Below, one piece after another: positions 42,672-52,900 of a DNA stretch of 64,000 bases. The position numbers and the translations under genes were made by a program. A model generated the notes under the pieces. The model made no database searches, had not been told where the DNA came from, and was given only the letters and a program-made list of their open reading frames with translations. Within the stretch, counting starts at the first letter, position 1. Each line of letters begins with the position of its first letter. The DNA is from an uncultured Lachnospiraceae bacterium. GTDB lineage: Bacteria; Bacillota; Clostridia; Lachnospirales; Lachnospiraceae. The stretch lies in assembly GCA_934293575.1 (NCBI GenBank), contig CAKQYU010000001.1:333849-397848 (forward strand). Direction: 5' to 3'.

Positions 42672-44553
42672 TTACGTCACCTGCTTTCTTTTTGTGCGTT
42701 TCAAAACAAACACCGCAGCCGAATTTTGCCGCTCCGCAGCCGGAACATTTTTCACGGCAGTTTGGCGTTACAATGCCCTTTTGCGCATTCATCCATTCCC
42801 GGATCAGAAATTGTTTGGTTACACCGATATCAATAAAATCCCATGGAAGAATTTCTTCAACTTCCCTTTGGCGTGTTGTGTAAAAATTTATATCAATATG
42901 GTTATCTTCAAATGCCTTGTCCCAACGTTCCTTCTTAAAAAATTCTGTCCATGCATCGAATATACCACCCTGTTCATAGACATCATAGATTACCTGACAT
43001 AATTTCCGGTCACCTCTTGCCAATACCCCTTCCAATGCAGATACATCCGTATCATGATAGGCAAATTTCATGGATTTAAAATTGGTCTGTTCCCGAAATG
43101 TATCCTTCACATGATAAGCGCGTTGTCTGTATTTTTCCGGTGACAGCATCGGTGCCCACTGAAATGGTGTAAATGGTTTCGGTACAAAGAAAGAGGCGGA
43201 AGCCGTAATGGAAATCTTACCATTCCGGTCTTCTTTTGGAATCGTATAATATTCTTCCGCAACCTTTTGACATAATTGTGGAATGCCTTCTCCGTCTTCA
43301 TCCGTCTCAAACGGCAGACCTAACATGAAGTAAAACTTTACTTTGTTCCAGCCGGCACGAAATGCCTGCATGGCGCCGTTTAGAATGATTTCTTCTGTCA
43401 ATCCCTTATTGATAATGTCTCTCATTCGCTGTGTTCCTGCCTCGGGAGCAAAGGTTAGGGAACTTTTCTTTACGTCCTGTACCTTTTGCATGACATCTAA
43501 GGCAAAGGCATCAATTCGAAGAGACGGCAGGGAAATATTTACATCGTTATTGGATACTTCATCAATCAGAAAATCCGTAATATCTTTCAGACATTCATAA
43601 TCCGAAGAACTTAGGGAGCTTAAGGTGATTTCTTCATGACCGCTGTTTTTTAACATTTCCCGGCCATAATTTTTCATCAGCTCCACATCCTTTTGTCTGG
43701 TCGGACGATAAATCATACCAGCCTGACAAAAACGACATCCTCTGATGCAGCCACGCATAATTTCCAAGGTGACACGATCCTGTGTTACCTGCATATGCGG
43801 AACCAATGGTTTTTCCGGATAGGATACTTTTTCAAAATCGGTTACAATCTGTTTCGTTACGGTAGCCGGAACATCCTCATAAATCGGTTGGAAACTTTCA
43901 ATGGTACCGTCTTCCTTATAGGTAACTTCATACATGGACGGTACATAAATTCCCGGTACTTTTGCCATCCGGTGCAGCATTTCGGACCGGCTTAAGTTCT
44001 TTTGTTTGCTGTCTGTATAAACTTCAAAAAGTTTATCGTAAGAGATTTCCCCTTCTCCGATATAGAATAAATCAAAGAAATCAGCAATCGGCTCCGGATT
44101 ATAGCTGCAAGGACCTCCACCGATTACAATCGGATCCTTTTCGTTTCGATCCTTTGACCAGAGCGGAATATGGGATAAATCCAATATCTGTAAAATATTG
44201 GTATAACACATTTCGTATTGCAGGGTAATACCCAAAAAATCAAAGTCCTTAACTGGAGACTGGGTTTCCAAAGAAAATAAAGGAATGTTTTTTTCTCTTA
44301 AAACAGCATCTAAATCCGGCCAGGGTGAATACACTCTTTCACAGTAAACATCAGGCTTTCGATTGAACATATCATATAAAATCTGAATTCCTAAGTGGCT
44401 CATACCAATCTCATAGACATCCGGAAAACACATACAAAAACGAATATCAACATCTTTGATATCCTTTTTCACCATATTTACTTCGTTTCCTATATAACGT
44501 GCGGGTTTTTCAACTCCCATTAAAATCTCATCGGATAATGCTAATTTTGTCAT
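42655..44553 (-). CDS. TIGR03960-family B12-binding radical SAM protein
   Basis: A 632-residue protein with an N-terminal cobalamin-binding-like domain and a radical SAM core whose cluster motif is C-x3-C-x2-C (MRGCIRGCRFCQAG). The C-terminal region ends with more cysteines (CREKCSGCGAAKFGCGVC), likely a second iron-sulfur or zinc site. It pairs with the DUF2344 gene, RNase G and L21/L27, a block conserved across Clostridia. The reaction is not known. AAAAAGGAG precedes the ATG. Confidence 0.9.
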   Translation of the reverse strand: MTKLALSDEILMGVEKPARYIGNEVNMVKKDIKDVDIRFCMCFPDVYEIGMSHLGIQILYDMFNRKPDVYCERVYSPWPDLDAVLREKNIPLFSLETQSPVKDFDFLGITLQYEMCYTNILQILDLSHIPLWSKDRNEKDPIVIGGGPCSYNPEPIADFFDLFYIGEGEISYDKLFEVYTDSKQKNLSRSEMLHRMAKVPGIYVPSMYEVTYKEDGTIESFQPIYEDVPATVTKQIVTDFEKVSYPEKPLVPHMQVTQDRVTLEIMRGCIRGCRFCQAGMIYRPTRQKDVELMKNYGREMLKNSGHEEITLSSLSSSDYECLKDITDFLIDEVSNNDVNISLPSLRIDAFALDVMQKVQDVKKSSLTFAPEAGTQRMRDIINKGLTEEIILNGAMQAFRAGWNKVKFYFMLGLPFETDEDGEGIPQLCQKVAEEYYTIPKEDRNGKISITASASFFVPKPFTPFQWAPMLSPEKYRQRAYHVKDTFREQTNFKSMKFAYHDTDVSALEGVLARGDRKLCQVIYDVYEQGGIFDAWTEFFKKERWDKAFEDNHIDINFYTTRQREVEEILPWDFIDIGVTKQFLIREWMNAQKGIVTPNCREKCSGCGAAKFGCGVCFETHKKKAGDVSESSN

Positions 44554-44571
44554 TTGCAGACTCCTTTTTGT

Positions 44572-44967
44572 TTATTCTTCTACAGTTATATACTCATTTG
44601 CAAAATGACATACATCATTGTATGTATTTTTGATATAAGTAATTGTTTGTTTCACCTTTGGATGTTTTTCTTCTACCGAATGAAGTGTTTCCGTACATTC
44701 CGTTATTGCCATATCGGCACCTTTTTTGATATCCTGCCCACCATAAATATAACAGGAAACTGCAAGAATACAACCAAATACAATTAATAATTTTATTTTC
44801 AGAAAAAATGCCCAGGAAGTATGATTGGAATATTCCTCCTGAGCATATCTGTTTCCGTTATAATGATATTGGTAGATTGGATTTCGTTCCCTTTGTGAGA
44901 CTTCCTGTGTATTTTGATAGTGATTTTTCCGTAAGTTTTCACGAATCTGATGATACATTTCATCCAT
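44572..44967 (-). CDS. Hypothetical single-pass membrane protein
   Basis: A 131-residue protein: about 55 polar N-terminal residues rich in Asn, Gln, Tyr and Arg, one transmembrane helix (about 58-78) and a C-terminal extracytoplasmic helix. No family recognised. GAGGAG places the start at ATG 44967 rather than at 45006. It lies 18 bases before the radical SAM gene on the same strand and may share its transcript. Confidence 0.68.
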   Translation of the reverse strand: MDEMYHQIRENLRKNHYQNTQEVSQRERNPIYQYHYNGNRYAQEEYSNHTSWAFFLKIKLLIVFGCILAVSCYIYGGQDIKKGADMAITECTETLHSVEEKHPKVKQTITYIKNTYNDVCHFANEYITVEE

Positions 44968-45037
44968 ATGAAAACTCCTCATTTTATTAATCGTTCTATT
45001 GTACAATATATGAGGAAAGCCACAAATTCATTCAATC

Positions 45038-46402
45038 TTAGTTTTTAAATGAATGAACAGGAGCAGGGATTCTTCCACCTCTGTTTATAAATGCATCACA
45101 ACTATAGGTATTGACCGGCATAATCGGAGCATAACCCAACAAACCACCAAACTCTAAGGTTTCTCCTGCTTTTTTGCCGACAGCCGGAATAATACGAACG
45201 GCTGTTGTTTTCTGGTTAATCATTCCAATTGCCATTTCATCTGCAATAATACCAGAAATGGTTGTGGCTTTTGTGTCACCCGGAATGGCAATCATATCAA
45301 GTCCTACGGAACAAACACAGGTCATAGCCTCTAATTTTTCAATTGTTAAAGCACCGCAGCTTGCGGCATCAATCATTCTCTGATCTTCGGAAACCGGTAT
45401 AAATGCACCGGATAAGCCACCAACATAAGAAGATGCCATGATACCACCCTTTTTAACCTGGTCGTTTAACAATGCCAATGCGGCTGTTGTACCGGGAGCA
45501 CCGGCATATTCCAATCCGATTTCTTCTAAGATTTCGCCAACACTATCTCCGACTGCCGGAGTTGGTGCTAAGGATAAATCAATAATTCCAAACGGAACAT
45601 TCAGACGTTTGGAAGCTTCTTTTGCAATCAATTGTCCGACTCTTGTTACCTTGAATGCTGTTTTCTTTATGGTTTCACAAAGAATTTCAAAGTTTTGTCC
45701 GCGTACAGACTCTAATGCACGTTTTACAACACCGGGACCGGATACACCGACATTAATGATTCGGTCTGCTTCTGTTACACCATGGAATGCACCTGCCATA
45801 AACGGATTGTCATCCGGAGCGTTACAAAATACAACAAATTTTGCAGGTCCGATACAATCGCGGTCAGCCGTTAATTCAGCACTTTCTTTTACAATTTCAC
45901 CGATTAATTTTACGGCATCCATGTTGATTCCTGTCTTGGTAGAACCGACATTGACACTACTGCATACAAATTCTGTTTTGGCTAAAGCCTTTGGAATGGA
46001 ACGAATCAACATCTCGTCATACGGAGTCATTCCTTTGGATACCAAAGCAGAGTATCCACCAATAAAATTGACACCTAATGTTTTGGCTGCCTGATCGATT
46101 ACTTTTGCAATCTCAACATAATCATCGCTTGACTTACAACAGGAACTACCTACCATAGCAATCGGAGTTAGAGAAATTCTTTTGTTTACAATCGGAATTC
46201 CGAATTCCATCTCTAATTCCTGACCGACTTTTACTAAGTCTTTTGCTGATGTTGTGATTTTATCATATATTTTTTTACAGGTTTTGTTTAAATCATCTGT
46301 GATACAATCCAATAAAGAAATACCCATTGTGATGGTACGGACATCAAGGTTTTCTTCATGAATCATAGCATTTGTTTCCATTACGTCATTAATATTAATC
46401 AT
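45038..46402 (-). CDS. PFL-family protein (UPF0210)
   Basis: A 454-residue protein of the UPF0210/DUF711 group, structurally related to pyruvate formate-lyase barrels but with no glycyl-radical motif that I can see. Typical segments are VETNAMI, SSCCKSSDDYVEIAKVID and the C-terminal G-F-I-N-R-G-G-R-I-P-A-P-like SCDAFINRGGRIPAP. It always pairs with a small ACT protein, here encoded 20 bases upstream. The biochemical activity is not established. AGAGGAT precedes the start. Confidence 0.87.
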   Translation of the reverse strand: MININDVMETNAMIHEENLDVRTITMGISLLDCITDDLNKTCKKIYDKITTSAKDLVKVGQELEMEFGIPIVNKRISLTPIAMVGSSCCKSSDDYVEIAKVIDQAAKTLGVNFIGGYSALVSKGMTPYDEMLIRSIPKALAKTEFVCSSVNVGSTKTGINMDAVKLIGEIVKESAELTADRDCIGPAKFVVFCNAPDDNPFMAGAFHGVTEADRIINVGVSGPGVVKRALESVRGQNFEILCETIKKTAFKVTRVGQLIAKEASKRLNVPFGIIDLSLAPTPAVGDSVGEILEEIGLEYAGAPGTTAALALLNDQVKKGGIMASSYVGGLSGAFIPVSEDQRMIDAASCGALTIEKLEAMTCVCSVGLDMIAIPGDTKATTISGIIADEMAIGMINQKTTAVRIIPAVGKKAGETLEFGGLLGYAPIMPVNTYSCDAFINRGGRIPAPVHSFKN

Positions 46403-46422
46403 AGTTCTATCCTCTTTGTAAA

Positions 46423-46695
46423 TTATAATTGATGCATCATATCGAAAATTTCTTCCTGCTGAATTGTAATGGTAACTCCGATATCATCACCAATCTGCTT
46501 TAATTCTGATACAATTGCTCCGAAATCTTTTGATGCGTCCTTGATATTAACAATCATCATCATGTTAAACCAATCCTGAACAATTGTCTGCGCAATATCT
46601 AAAATATTAATATTATTCTGTGCTAAATATTCACAAACCTTGTAAATAATACCAACCTTATCTTTTCCGACAACTGAAATTACTGCTTTTTTCAT
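46423..46695 (-). CDS. ACT-domain regulatory protein (UPF0237)
   Basis: A single ACT domain of 90 residues (VISVVGKDKVGIIYKVCEYLAQNNINILDIAQTIVQDWFNMMMIVNI), resembling the amino-acid-sensing domain of GcvR-type proteins. It precedes the PFL-family gene, a standing partnership in many bacteria, and probably binds a small ligand to control it. AGGAGAG precedes the start, and a promoter is seen upstream at 46737-46765. Confidence 0.9.
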   Translation of the reverse strand: MKKAVISVVGKDKVGIIYKVCEYLAQNNINILDIAQTIVQDWFNMMMIVNIKDASKDFGAIVSELKQIGDDIGVTITIQQEEIFDMMHQL

Positions 46696-46736
46696 ATTCT
46701 TCTCTCCTATGTGCTTGTCTTTTTCGATTTAATCTT

Positions 46737-46765
46737 ATTTTAGAAACATTATCATCATATCTCAA
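46737..46765 (-). promoter_or_regulatory. Promoter of the ACT/PFL operon
   Basis: On the minus strand: TTGAGA (46765-46760), 17-base spacer, TAAAAT (46742-46737), 40 bases before the ACT-protein start. Confidence 0.55.
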
Positions 46766-46794
46766 AAAATTATAGAATACAACCTTATTTTTCA

Positions 46795-47592
46795 TTAACA
46801 TTCAATAATTGCAGAACAACTTTGACGGTTTGCGACCATTAAATTAAAATCTCTGTAATCATTGCTGTATGGGTTTCCGTATAGTTCACCTTTTACCGCT
46901 TCATATGCAAGATCCGGATAATTATTTTCTTTGCTGAGATGGCCTAAATAAATGCCTTTGATATGGTCATTTAACAATTCCCGGACAAGTTGTCCGCCTC
47001 TTTCGTTTGATAAATGCCCATATTTTCCCAATATCCGCTGCTTTAAAACATACGGATACGGACCGACTTCAAGCATACGGATATCGTGATTTGCTTCAAT
47101 CAGCATCGCATCACTTCCGGATAAGGAATCAATAATATGACTGTCAAAATCACCTAAATCCGTTGCAACCGATATTTTTTTGTTACCGTCCGATACGGTA
47201 TAACATACAGGATCAACGGCATCATGCCAGGTGCTGATTGCTTTCACATAAACATCCCGAATTAAAAAGGATTCTTCCGGATGGATGCTGTGAAACAGTC
47301 CGGTATCGACTTTTCCGATATTTTTGTAATTTAAAACCGCTTCCAATGTCTTGGCTGTACCATATACCGGTATTCCGTATTTTCTTAAAAAGACACCCAA
47401 TCCGCCAATGTGATCGCTGTGTTCATGGGTAATTAAAACTGCGTCAATCTCTTCCGGTTTTATCTCAACATTTTGCAATGCCTCTACAACTTTTTTTGTA
47501 CTGACTCCGACATCAATCAATATGTTTGCCTGATCCGAGCCGATGTAAATACAGTTTCCGCTACTTCCGCTATATAAACTGCAAAGTCTCAT
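46795..47592 (-). CDS. Metallo-beta-lactamase-fold hydrolase (WalJ/YycJ family)
   Basis: MBL-fold enzyme with the metal motif THEHSDHIGG (residues 55-64) and later metal ligands in WHDAVDPV and DLGDFDSHI; the end has GIYLGHLSKENN. Length 265 matches the WalJ/YycJ group, some members of which are 5' exonucleases linked to mismatch repair. Here it is not next to walRK but follows ilvA by 21 bases. Placement in the nuclease subgroup is inference. GGAGGAG precedes the ATG. Confidence 0.87.
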   Translation of the reverse strand: MRLCSLYSGSSGNCIYIGSDQANILIDVGVSTKKVVEALQNVEIKPEEIDAVLITHEHSDHIGGLGVFLRKYGIPVYGTAKTLEAVLNYKNIGKVDTGLFHSIHPEESFLIRDVYVKAISTWHDAVDPVCYTVSDGNKKISVATDLGDFDSHIIDSLSGSDAMLIEANHDIRMLEVGPYPYVLKQRILGKYGHLSNERGGQLVRELLNDHIKGIYLGHLSKENNYPDLAYEAVKGELYGNPYSNDYRDFNLMVANRQSCSAIIEC

Positions 47593-47613
47593 TTTCTCCT
47601 CCGTATTCAGTCA

Positions 47614-48831
47614 TTAATATATGCTCTTTGGATTTTTTTCCACCGGATGATAACCTTTTTCAGCTAAAACCTGCATAATCTGTGCTTTATGTTCTGCACC
47701 GAATGCCTCTAATGTGATAACCAGTTCAACCGCAGCATTACGATTTAAGTTTACAAACTGGTTATGCTCTAACTTGATAATATTACCCTGTAATTCTGCA
47801 ATGATAGAACTTACACGCATCAATTCACCCGGCTTATCCGGTAAAAGAACGGAAACCGTGAAAATTCTGCTTCTTGCAATCAAACCATGCTGTACAACGG
47901 AAGCAAGTGTAATCATATCCATATTACCTCCGGATAAGATGCTGACTACTTTCTTATCTTTAAACGGTAATTTCTTAACGGCTGCTGCTGTTAACAGTCC
48001 TGAATTTTCTACAAGCATTTTATGATTTTCAAGCATATCCAGGAAGGCAACAATCAATTCGCTGTCATCTACTGTCATGATTTCGTCAATATTTTTCTGG
48101 ATGTATGGGAAAATGTTGCTTCCCGGTGTTTTTACAGCAGTACCGTCTGCAATGGTATCTACAACCGGCAATGTTGTAACCTTTCCGTTTTTCAGGGACT
48201 CCTTCATACAGGCAGCTCCGCTTGGTTCCACACCGATTACTTTGATGTTCGGATTTAACATCTTTGCCAGTGTTGATACACCGGTTGCCAGTCCGCCGCC
48301 ACCGATTGGAACTAAGATGTAGTCAACGGTTGGCAGTTCTTTAATAACTTCCATTGCGATGGAACCCTGTCCGCAGGCAACATCTAAATCGTCAAAGGGA
48401 TGAATGAATGTAAGTCCTTTATCTTCTGCTAATTCCAATGCATACTGACAGGATTCATCATATACATCTCCATATAAAATAACTTCCGCTCCATAGGATT
48501 TTGTACGGTTAACCTTGATTAACGGAGTTGTGGTCGGCATAACAATCGTTGCCTTAACTCCGTATGCCTTTGCGGCAAATGCAACTCCTTGTGCGTGGTT
48601 ACCGGCAGATGCGGTGATTAATCCTTTTTCTCTGTCTTCATTGGAAAGAGTGGAAATTTTATAGTAGGCTCCACGAATTTTGTAAGCGCCGGTAACCTGT
48701 AAGTTTTCCGGTTTGAAATATACTTTATTTCCACTGATTTCACTAAAGAAGTCACTATAAATCAAACTTGTCTGATTTACAACCTTTTGTACGGTATTAT
48801 AGGCTTCTTCAAATTTTTCCATTGTTAACAT
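47614..48831 (-). CDS. ilvA: Threonine ammonia-lyase
   Basis: Deaminates threonine to 2-oxobutyrate with PLP. K51 in VTGAYKIRGA is the Schiff-base lysine; SAGNHAQG and the phosphate-binding GGGGLATG follow. A C-terminal ACT domain (about 325-402) is present, so regulation by amino acids is expected, as in the medium-length 400-residue form. AGGAGG seven bases before ATG 48831 fixes the start. The gene stands between ftsY and an MBL hydrolase, unusual company for a biosynthetic enzyme. Confidence 0.94.
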   Translation of the reverse strand: MLTMEKFEEAYNTVQKVVNQTSLIYSDFFSEISGNKVYFKPENLQVTGAYKIRGAYYKISTLSNEDREKGLITASAGNHAQGVAFAAKAYGVKATIVMPTTTPLIKVNRTKSYGAEVILYGDVYDESCQYALELAEDKGLTFIHPFDDLDVACGQGSIAMEVIKELPTVDYILVPIGGGGLATGVSTLAKMLNPNIKVIGVEPSGAACMKESLKNGKVTTLPVVDTIADGTAVKTPGSNIFPYIQKNIDEIMTVDDSELIVAFLDMLENHKMLVENSGLLTAAAVKKLPFKDKKVVSILSGGNMDMITLASVVQHGLIARSRIFTVSVLLPDKPGELMRVSSIIAELQGNIIKLEHNQFVNLNRNAAVELVITLEAFGAEHKAQIMQVLAEKGYHPVEKNPKSIY

Positions 48832-48850
48832 TGTTTTTCCTCCTGTAATA

Positions 48851-49945
48851 TCATTCGTCTGTTAAATCATCCTGTTCCGGAATTAAAATTTCAATATCGG
48901 AACGGGTATCCATATCTGCAAATAACGCATTCACATAAGATTCCGGATCAAATCTTTGCAAATCATCAATTTTTTCACCGACACCGATATATTTTACAGG
49001 AACATCCAACTCGGACTGGATTGCAATGGCAATTCCGCCTTTAGCGGTTCCGTCTAACTTGGTTAATATAATTCCGTCGATATCGGTAACCGTGCTAAAC
49101 TGTCTTGCCTGTTCTAATGCATTCTGTCCGGTAGAACCGTCTAATACAATTAAAGTTTCCAAATGTGCATCTGCATATTCCCGTTCAATGATACGTTTCA
49201 TTTTCGCTAATTCATCCATCAGATTCTTTTTGTTATGCAGACGTCCTGCGGTATCCACTAATAAGATATCTGTTTTTCTTGCCTGTGCAGCTTTTACGGC
49301 ATCAAAGGTAACGGCTGTCGGATCAGAACCCTCGTTTTGGGCAATGATTTCAACTCCGGCACGATTTGCCCAGGTTTTTAACTGATCAATTGCTGCTGCA
49401 CGGAAGGTATCCGCTGCACACATCATTACTTTTTTACCGCGTTTTTTGTATTGTGCTGCTAATTTTCCGATGGAGGTTGTTTTACCGACACCATTGACAC
49501 CAATAATCAGCATTACTGTTTTTTCATTTTCAAAATTATAGGCACTGTCATCTACTAACATCTGTTCCTTGATGATATTGATTACCAGTTCCCTACAGGC
49601 TTCCACCTCTTTGATATGATTTTTCTTGACCAGTTCCTTTAATCGCTCAATGATGGACTCGGTTGTATCCAGTCCCAAATCCGCCATGATTAAAGTCTCT
49701 TCCAATTCATCGTAAAAGTCATCATCAATCGATGAGAAACCGGAAAATAATGAATTAAAACTTTCGTTAATACTGTTTCTTGTTTTGGTCAGACCGGATA
49801 CCAAACGGCTGAAAAATCCCTTTTCTTTCGGTTCGGTTTCTTCCGTTTCCGTGTCTGATGTTTCGGATTCTATCTGTGTTTCTTCGTTAATTTTTTGTTC
49901 TTCTGCTTCATTTGCTTCTGAATTCTTCTTGAAAAAATCAAACAT
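48851..49945 (-). CDS. ftsY: Signal recognition particle receptor FtsY
   Basis: SRP receptor GTPase for co-translational membrane targeting. An acidic N-terminal A domain (Glu/Thr-rich, about 8-45) precedes the NG domains with GVNGVGKTTSIGKLA (G1), DTFRAAAIDQL, DTAGRLHNKKNLM (G3) and TKLDGTAKGG (G4). AAAGGAG is seven bases before the second ATG at 49945 but only one base before ATG 49951, so the former is preferred (364 residues). It follows smc by 20 bases. Confidence 0.97.
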   Translation of the reverse strand: MFDFFKKNSEANEAEEQKINEETQIESETSDTETEETEPKEKGFFSRLVSGLTKTRNSINESFNSLFSGFSSIDDDFYDELEETLIMADLGLDTTESIIERLKELVKKNHIKEVEACRELVINIIKEQMLVDDSAYNFENEKTVMLIIGVNGVGKTTSIGKLAAQYKKRGKKVMMCAADTFRAAAIDQLKTWANRAGVEIIAQNEGSDPTAVTFDAVKAAQARKTDILLVDTAGRLHNKKNLMDELAKMKRIIEREYADAHLETLIVLDGSTGQNALEQARQFSTVTDIDGIILTKLDGTAKGGIAIAIQSELDVPVKYIGVGEKIDDLQRFDPESYVNALFADMDTRSDIEILIPEQDDLTDE

Positions 49946-49965
49946 CTGCATACTCCTTTCGTAGA

Positions 49966-52900
49966 TTAATCATCTAGTTCGTTTTCAATTAAATTAACGG
50001 ATACAAGGGTTGATACTCCTTTTTCCTGCATGGTAATACCGTATAAGACATCCGCTGCTTCCATGGTTCCCTTTCGATGCGTAATAACGATAAACTGTGT
50101 ATCCTTTGTTAGTTTATCCAGATATTTTGCATATCGGGTTACGTTTGAATCATCTAACGCCGCCTCAATCTCGTCTAACAGACAAAACGGAGATGGTTTC
50201 AAACTCTGGATTGCAAATAATAATGCAATTGCCGATAATGCCTTTTCTCCACCGGATAACTGCATCATATTCTGGAGTTTTTTTCCCGGTGGCTGTGCAA
50301 TGATACGGATACCTGCTTCTAAGATATCCTCACTGTCTACCAGTTCAAGGGATGCCTTACCGCCTCCGAACAGTTCCTTGAATACCTTTTCAAACATTAC
50401 CTGTATTTCATGGAATTTCTGTTCGAATTGTGTCCGCATGGCAGTATCCAATTCTTCAATAATGGCTAACAGATTGGTTTCGGCTTTTACAATATCGTCA
50501 TGTTGTCCCTTTAAGAATTCATATCGGGTTGATACTTCTTTGTAATCTTCGATTGCATTTACATTGACATCGCCCAATGATTTGATTTTTGCTTTGATTG
50601 CCGTTACTTCTTTTTTCAAAGCATCCAAATCATTTAAACTGTCATCCTTTAATTCTGCTGCACTTTGATAGGTCAGTTCATACTCTTCCCACATATATTT
50701 GCTTAAAGAATCCATTCGTTCGGATATCTTTTCAAATTGAGTATTTAACTTAAATGCGGACTTATCCAGTTTGGTAATTTCCTCATTTAAGGTTTCTCTT
50801 TTTGTAAAAAATTCTTTTTGTTTCTGTGTGAGCGCCTCTTTATCTTCTTTATCTTTTGATAATACAGTTTCCAGTTCTTCGATTTTACGTTTATCCGTAT
50901 CCATCAATAAATGGAAATGATTGATTTTGGCAACCAAATCCTCGATTGCTTTTCCGGAATCGCTCATCTGGGAACGATAGCCTTCTAATTCTTCTTTGTA
51001 TTTTTGCTCATCCAGACGAATACGTCGCAAATTTTCCACAAGGAAATCATTTTGCTGTTTGATGGTGTTAAATTCAAGCATCAATCCGGATACATTCTCA
51101 TTGGCTTTCTTTAATTCTTCTTTCTTGAAGGAAACCTGAGCTTCTAATTCCTTAATCTGATCTTCCAATGCCTGCTTTGCAGACTGTGACTGCTTATGGT
51201 TATCATACAGCTCGTTCTTGTTATGGTTGATTTCTTCAATCTGAGCCTCTAATTCTTTGTTTTCCCGGTTAACAGACGCAAATGCATTCGCAGTATCTGC
51301 CAGATTTTTTGAAACCTGTTCCAAACTCATACGAAGGGTATTCTTCTGTAAATAAAATTCCTGTAACCGGATGTTTAGATTTTCTTTTTCCGCCTTTAAT
51401 TCTTCGCGTTTGTTTCGCAGGTCGGCTTCTTCTTTGGATGCCGTTGTAATCTTATCATTTAACTGCGTTAAAACTTTTGACAACTCATCTAATTCTCTTT
51501 TTCGACCAAGAAGATTGGATGAATTCTTAAAGGCACCACCGGTCATTGCACCGCCCGGTGTCAACAATTCACCCTCTACGGTTACGATTCGTAAAGACTG
51601 GTTGAATTTTTTGTTGACAGCAATGGCATGGTCGATTGTATCACATACTAAAATTCTTCCGAGTAAATGATTGGTAACAGCGATATATTGGTCGTTAACC
51701 CTTACTAAATCCTTTGCCAATCCGATGACACCCGGCTCTTTTAATGCATCCTTTTGATGAAATTCACCGTTTCTTCCCTGGATGGTTGTTAACGGCAAAA
51801 AGGTTGCACGTCCAAAACGATTGTTTTTCAAAAAATTAATCAAACGCTTTGCGGTATTTTCATTATCCGTTACGATATTCTGGATACTTCCGCCAAGTGC
51901 GGTTTCTACCGCAATTTCATATTCTTTCTTTACTTTTACGATATCGGCAACAACACCGATGATTCCCGGATTGTGGTCTTTTTGTTCCATTACACGTTTT
52001 ATGGAATTTCCGTATCCGTCATAGCGTTCCGTTATATTGCGTAATGCTTCCAGTTTGGATTTTACACTGCTGTATTCCTGATTGGATTCAAACAAAAGCG
52101 ATTTGTTTTCATTGGTTGCTTTTGTATTCTCGTCTAACTGTGTATCAATGGTTTCTAACTTGCTTAAAATATCGGCAATTTCATTTTCAATATCCGTCAG
52201 GGAAGCGTTTTGTTTTTCGTATTCTTCCTTGTCCTTTAATTCGTCGGATTTGAATTGTAAAAATCGTTGGTTTAACTGTGTTTTACGATAGTTAATGTTT
52301 TCAAGCATTGTGTCATATCGTCCGACCTTTGCCTGAAGGTTGGCACCGTTATTCAGATACTCGATGATATCAGCTTTGTTTTGTTCGATTTTTTCTTCCA
52401 GTTCTTCAATGTCCTGTTCAATTAAGAAAGCAGCATCCTGAGCCTGTCCCAACACGTCATCCGATTGATCCATCTTCTCGTCCAACGCATCTTTTTTTGC
52501 CTGAAATTCCTTCTTTTCTTTTTCGGAATCTTCTAACATATGATGGATTCGGTCAATCTGTTCTCCCATATGAACGTCGGTTGATTTGGCATTTGCAATC
52601 TGTTGGTTTAAAACATTCACTTCACCTTCATTATGTTCATTCTGAAGCTTCAATTCATGGATTTTATTGCGGTTATCTTCAAGGGCTGCGTTACACTGTT
52701 CTAAAACAACCTCAATGCGTTCATATTCTTTCTTAGTGTCTTCAAATTCTTTCTTAAGGCGTTCATTATCTTCGTTTACAATATGTATTTTTTCTTCGGT
52801 TTCTCTTAAATCCTGCTCGGTTTTCTCATTTTCCAAAAGAAATGCATTTACATCAAATCGTTTTAATTCACCCTTGTAAACCAGATATTTTTTGGCAACT

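Noticed and set aside
45438..46094. 218-codon plus-strand frame opposite the PFL gene
   Set aside because: No binding site or family; it is the complement of a conserved gene with codon bias that suppresses stops.
50030..50545. 171-codon plus-strand frame opposite the end of smc
   Set aside because: Shadow of the conserved SMC head domain; no sign of translation.
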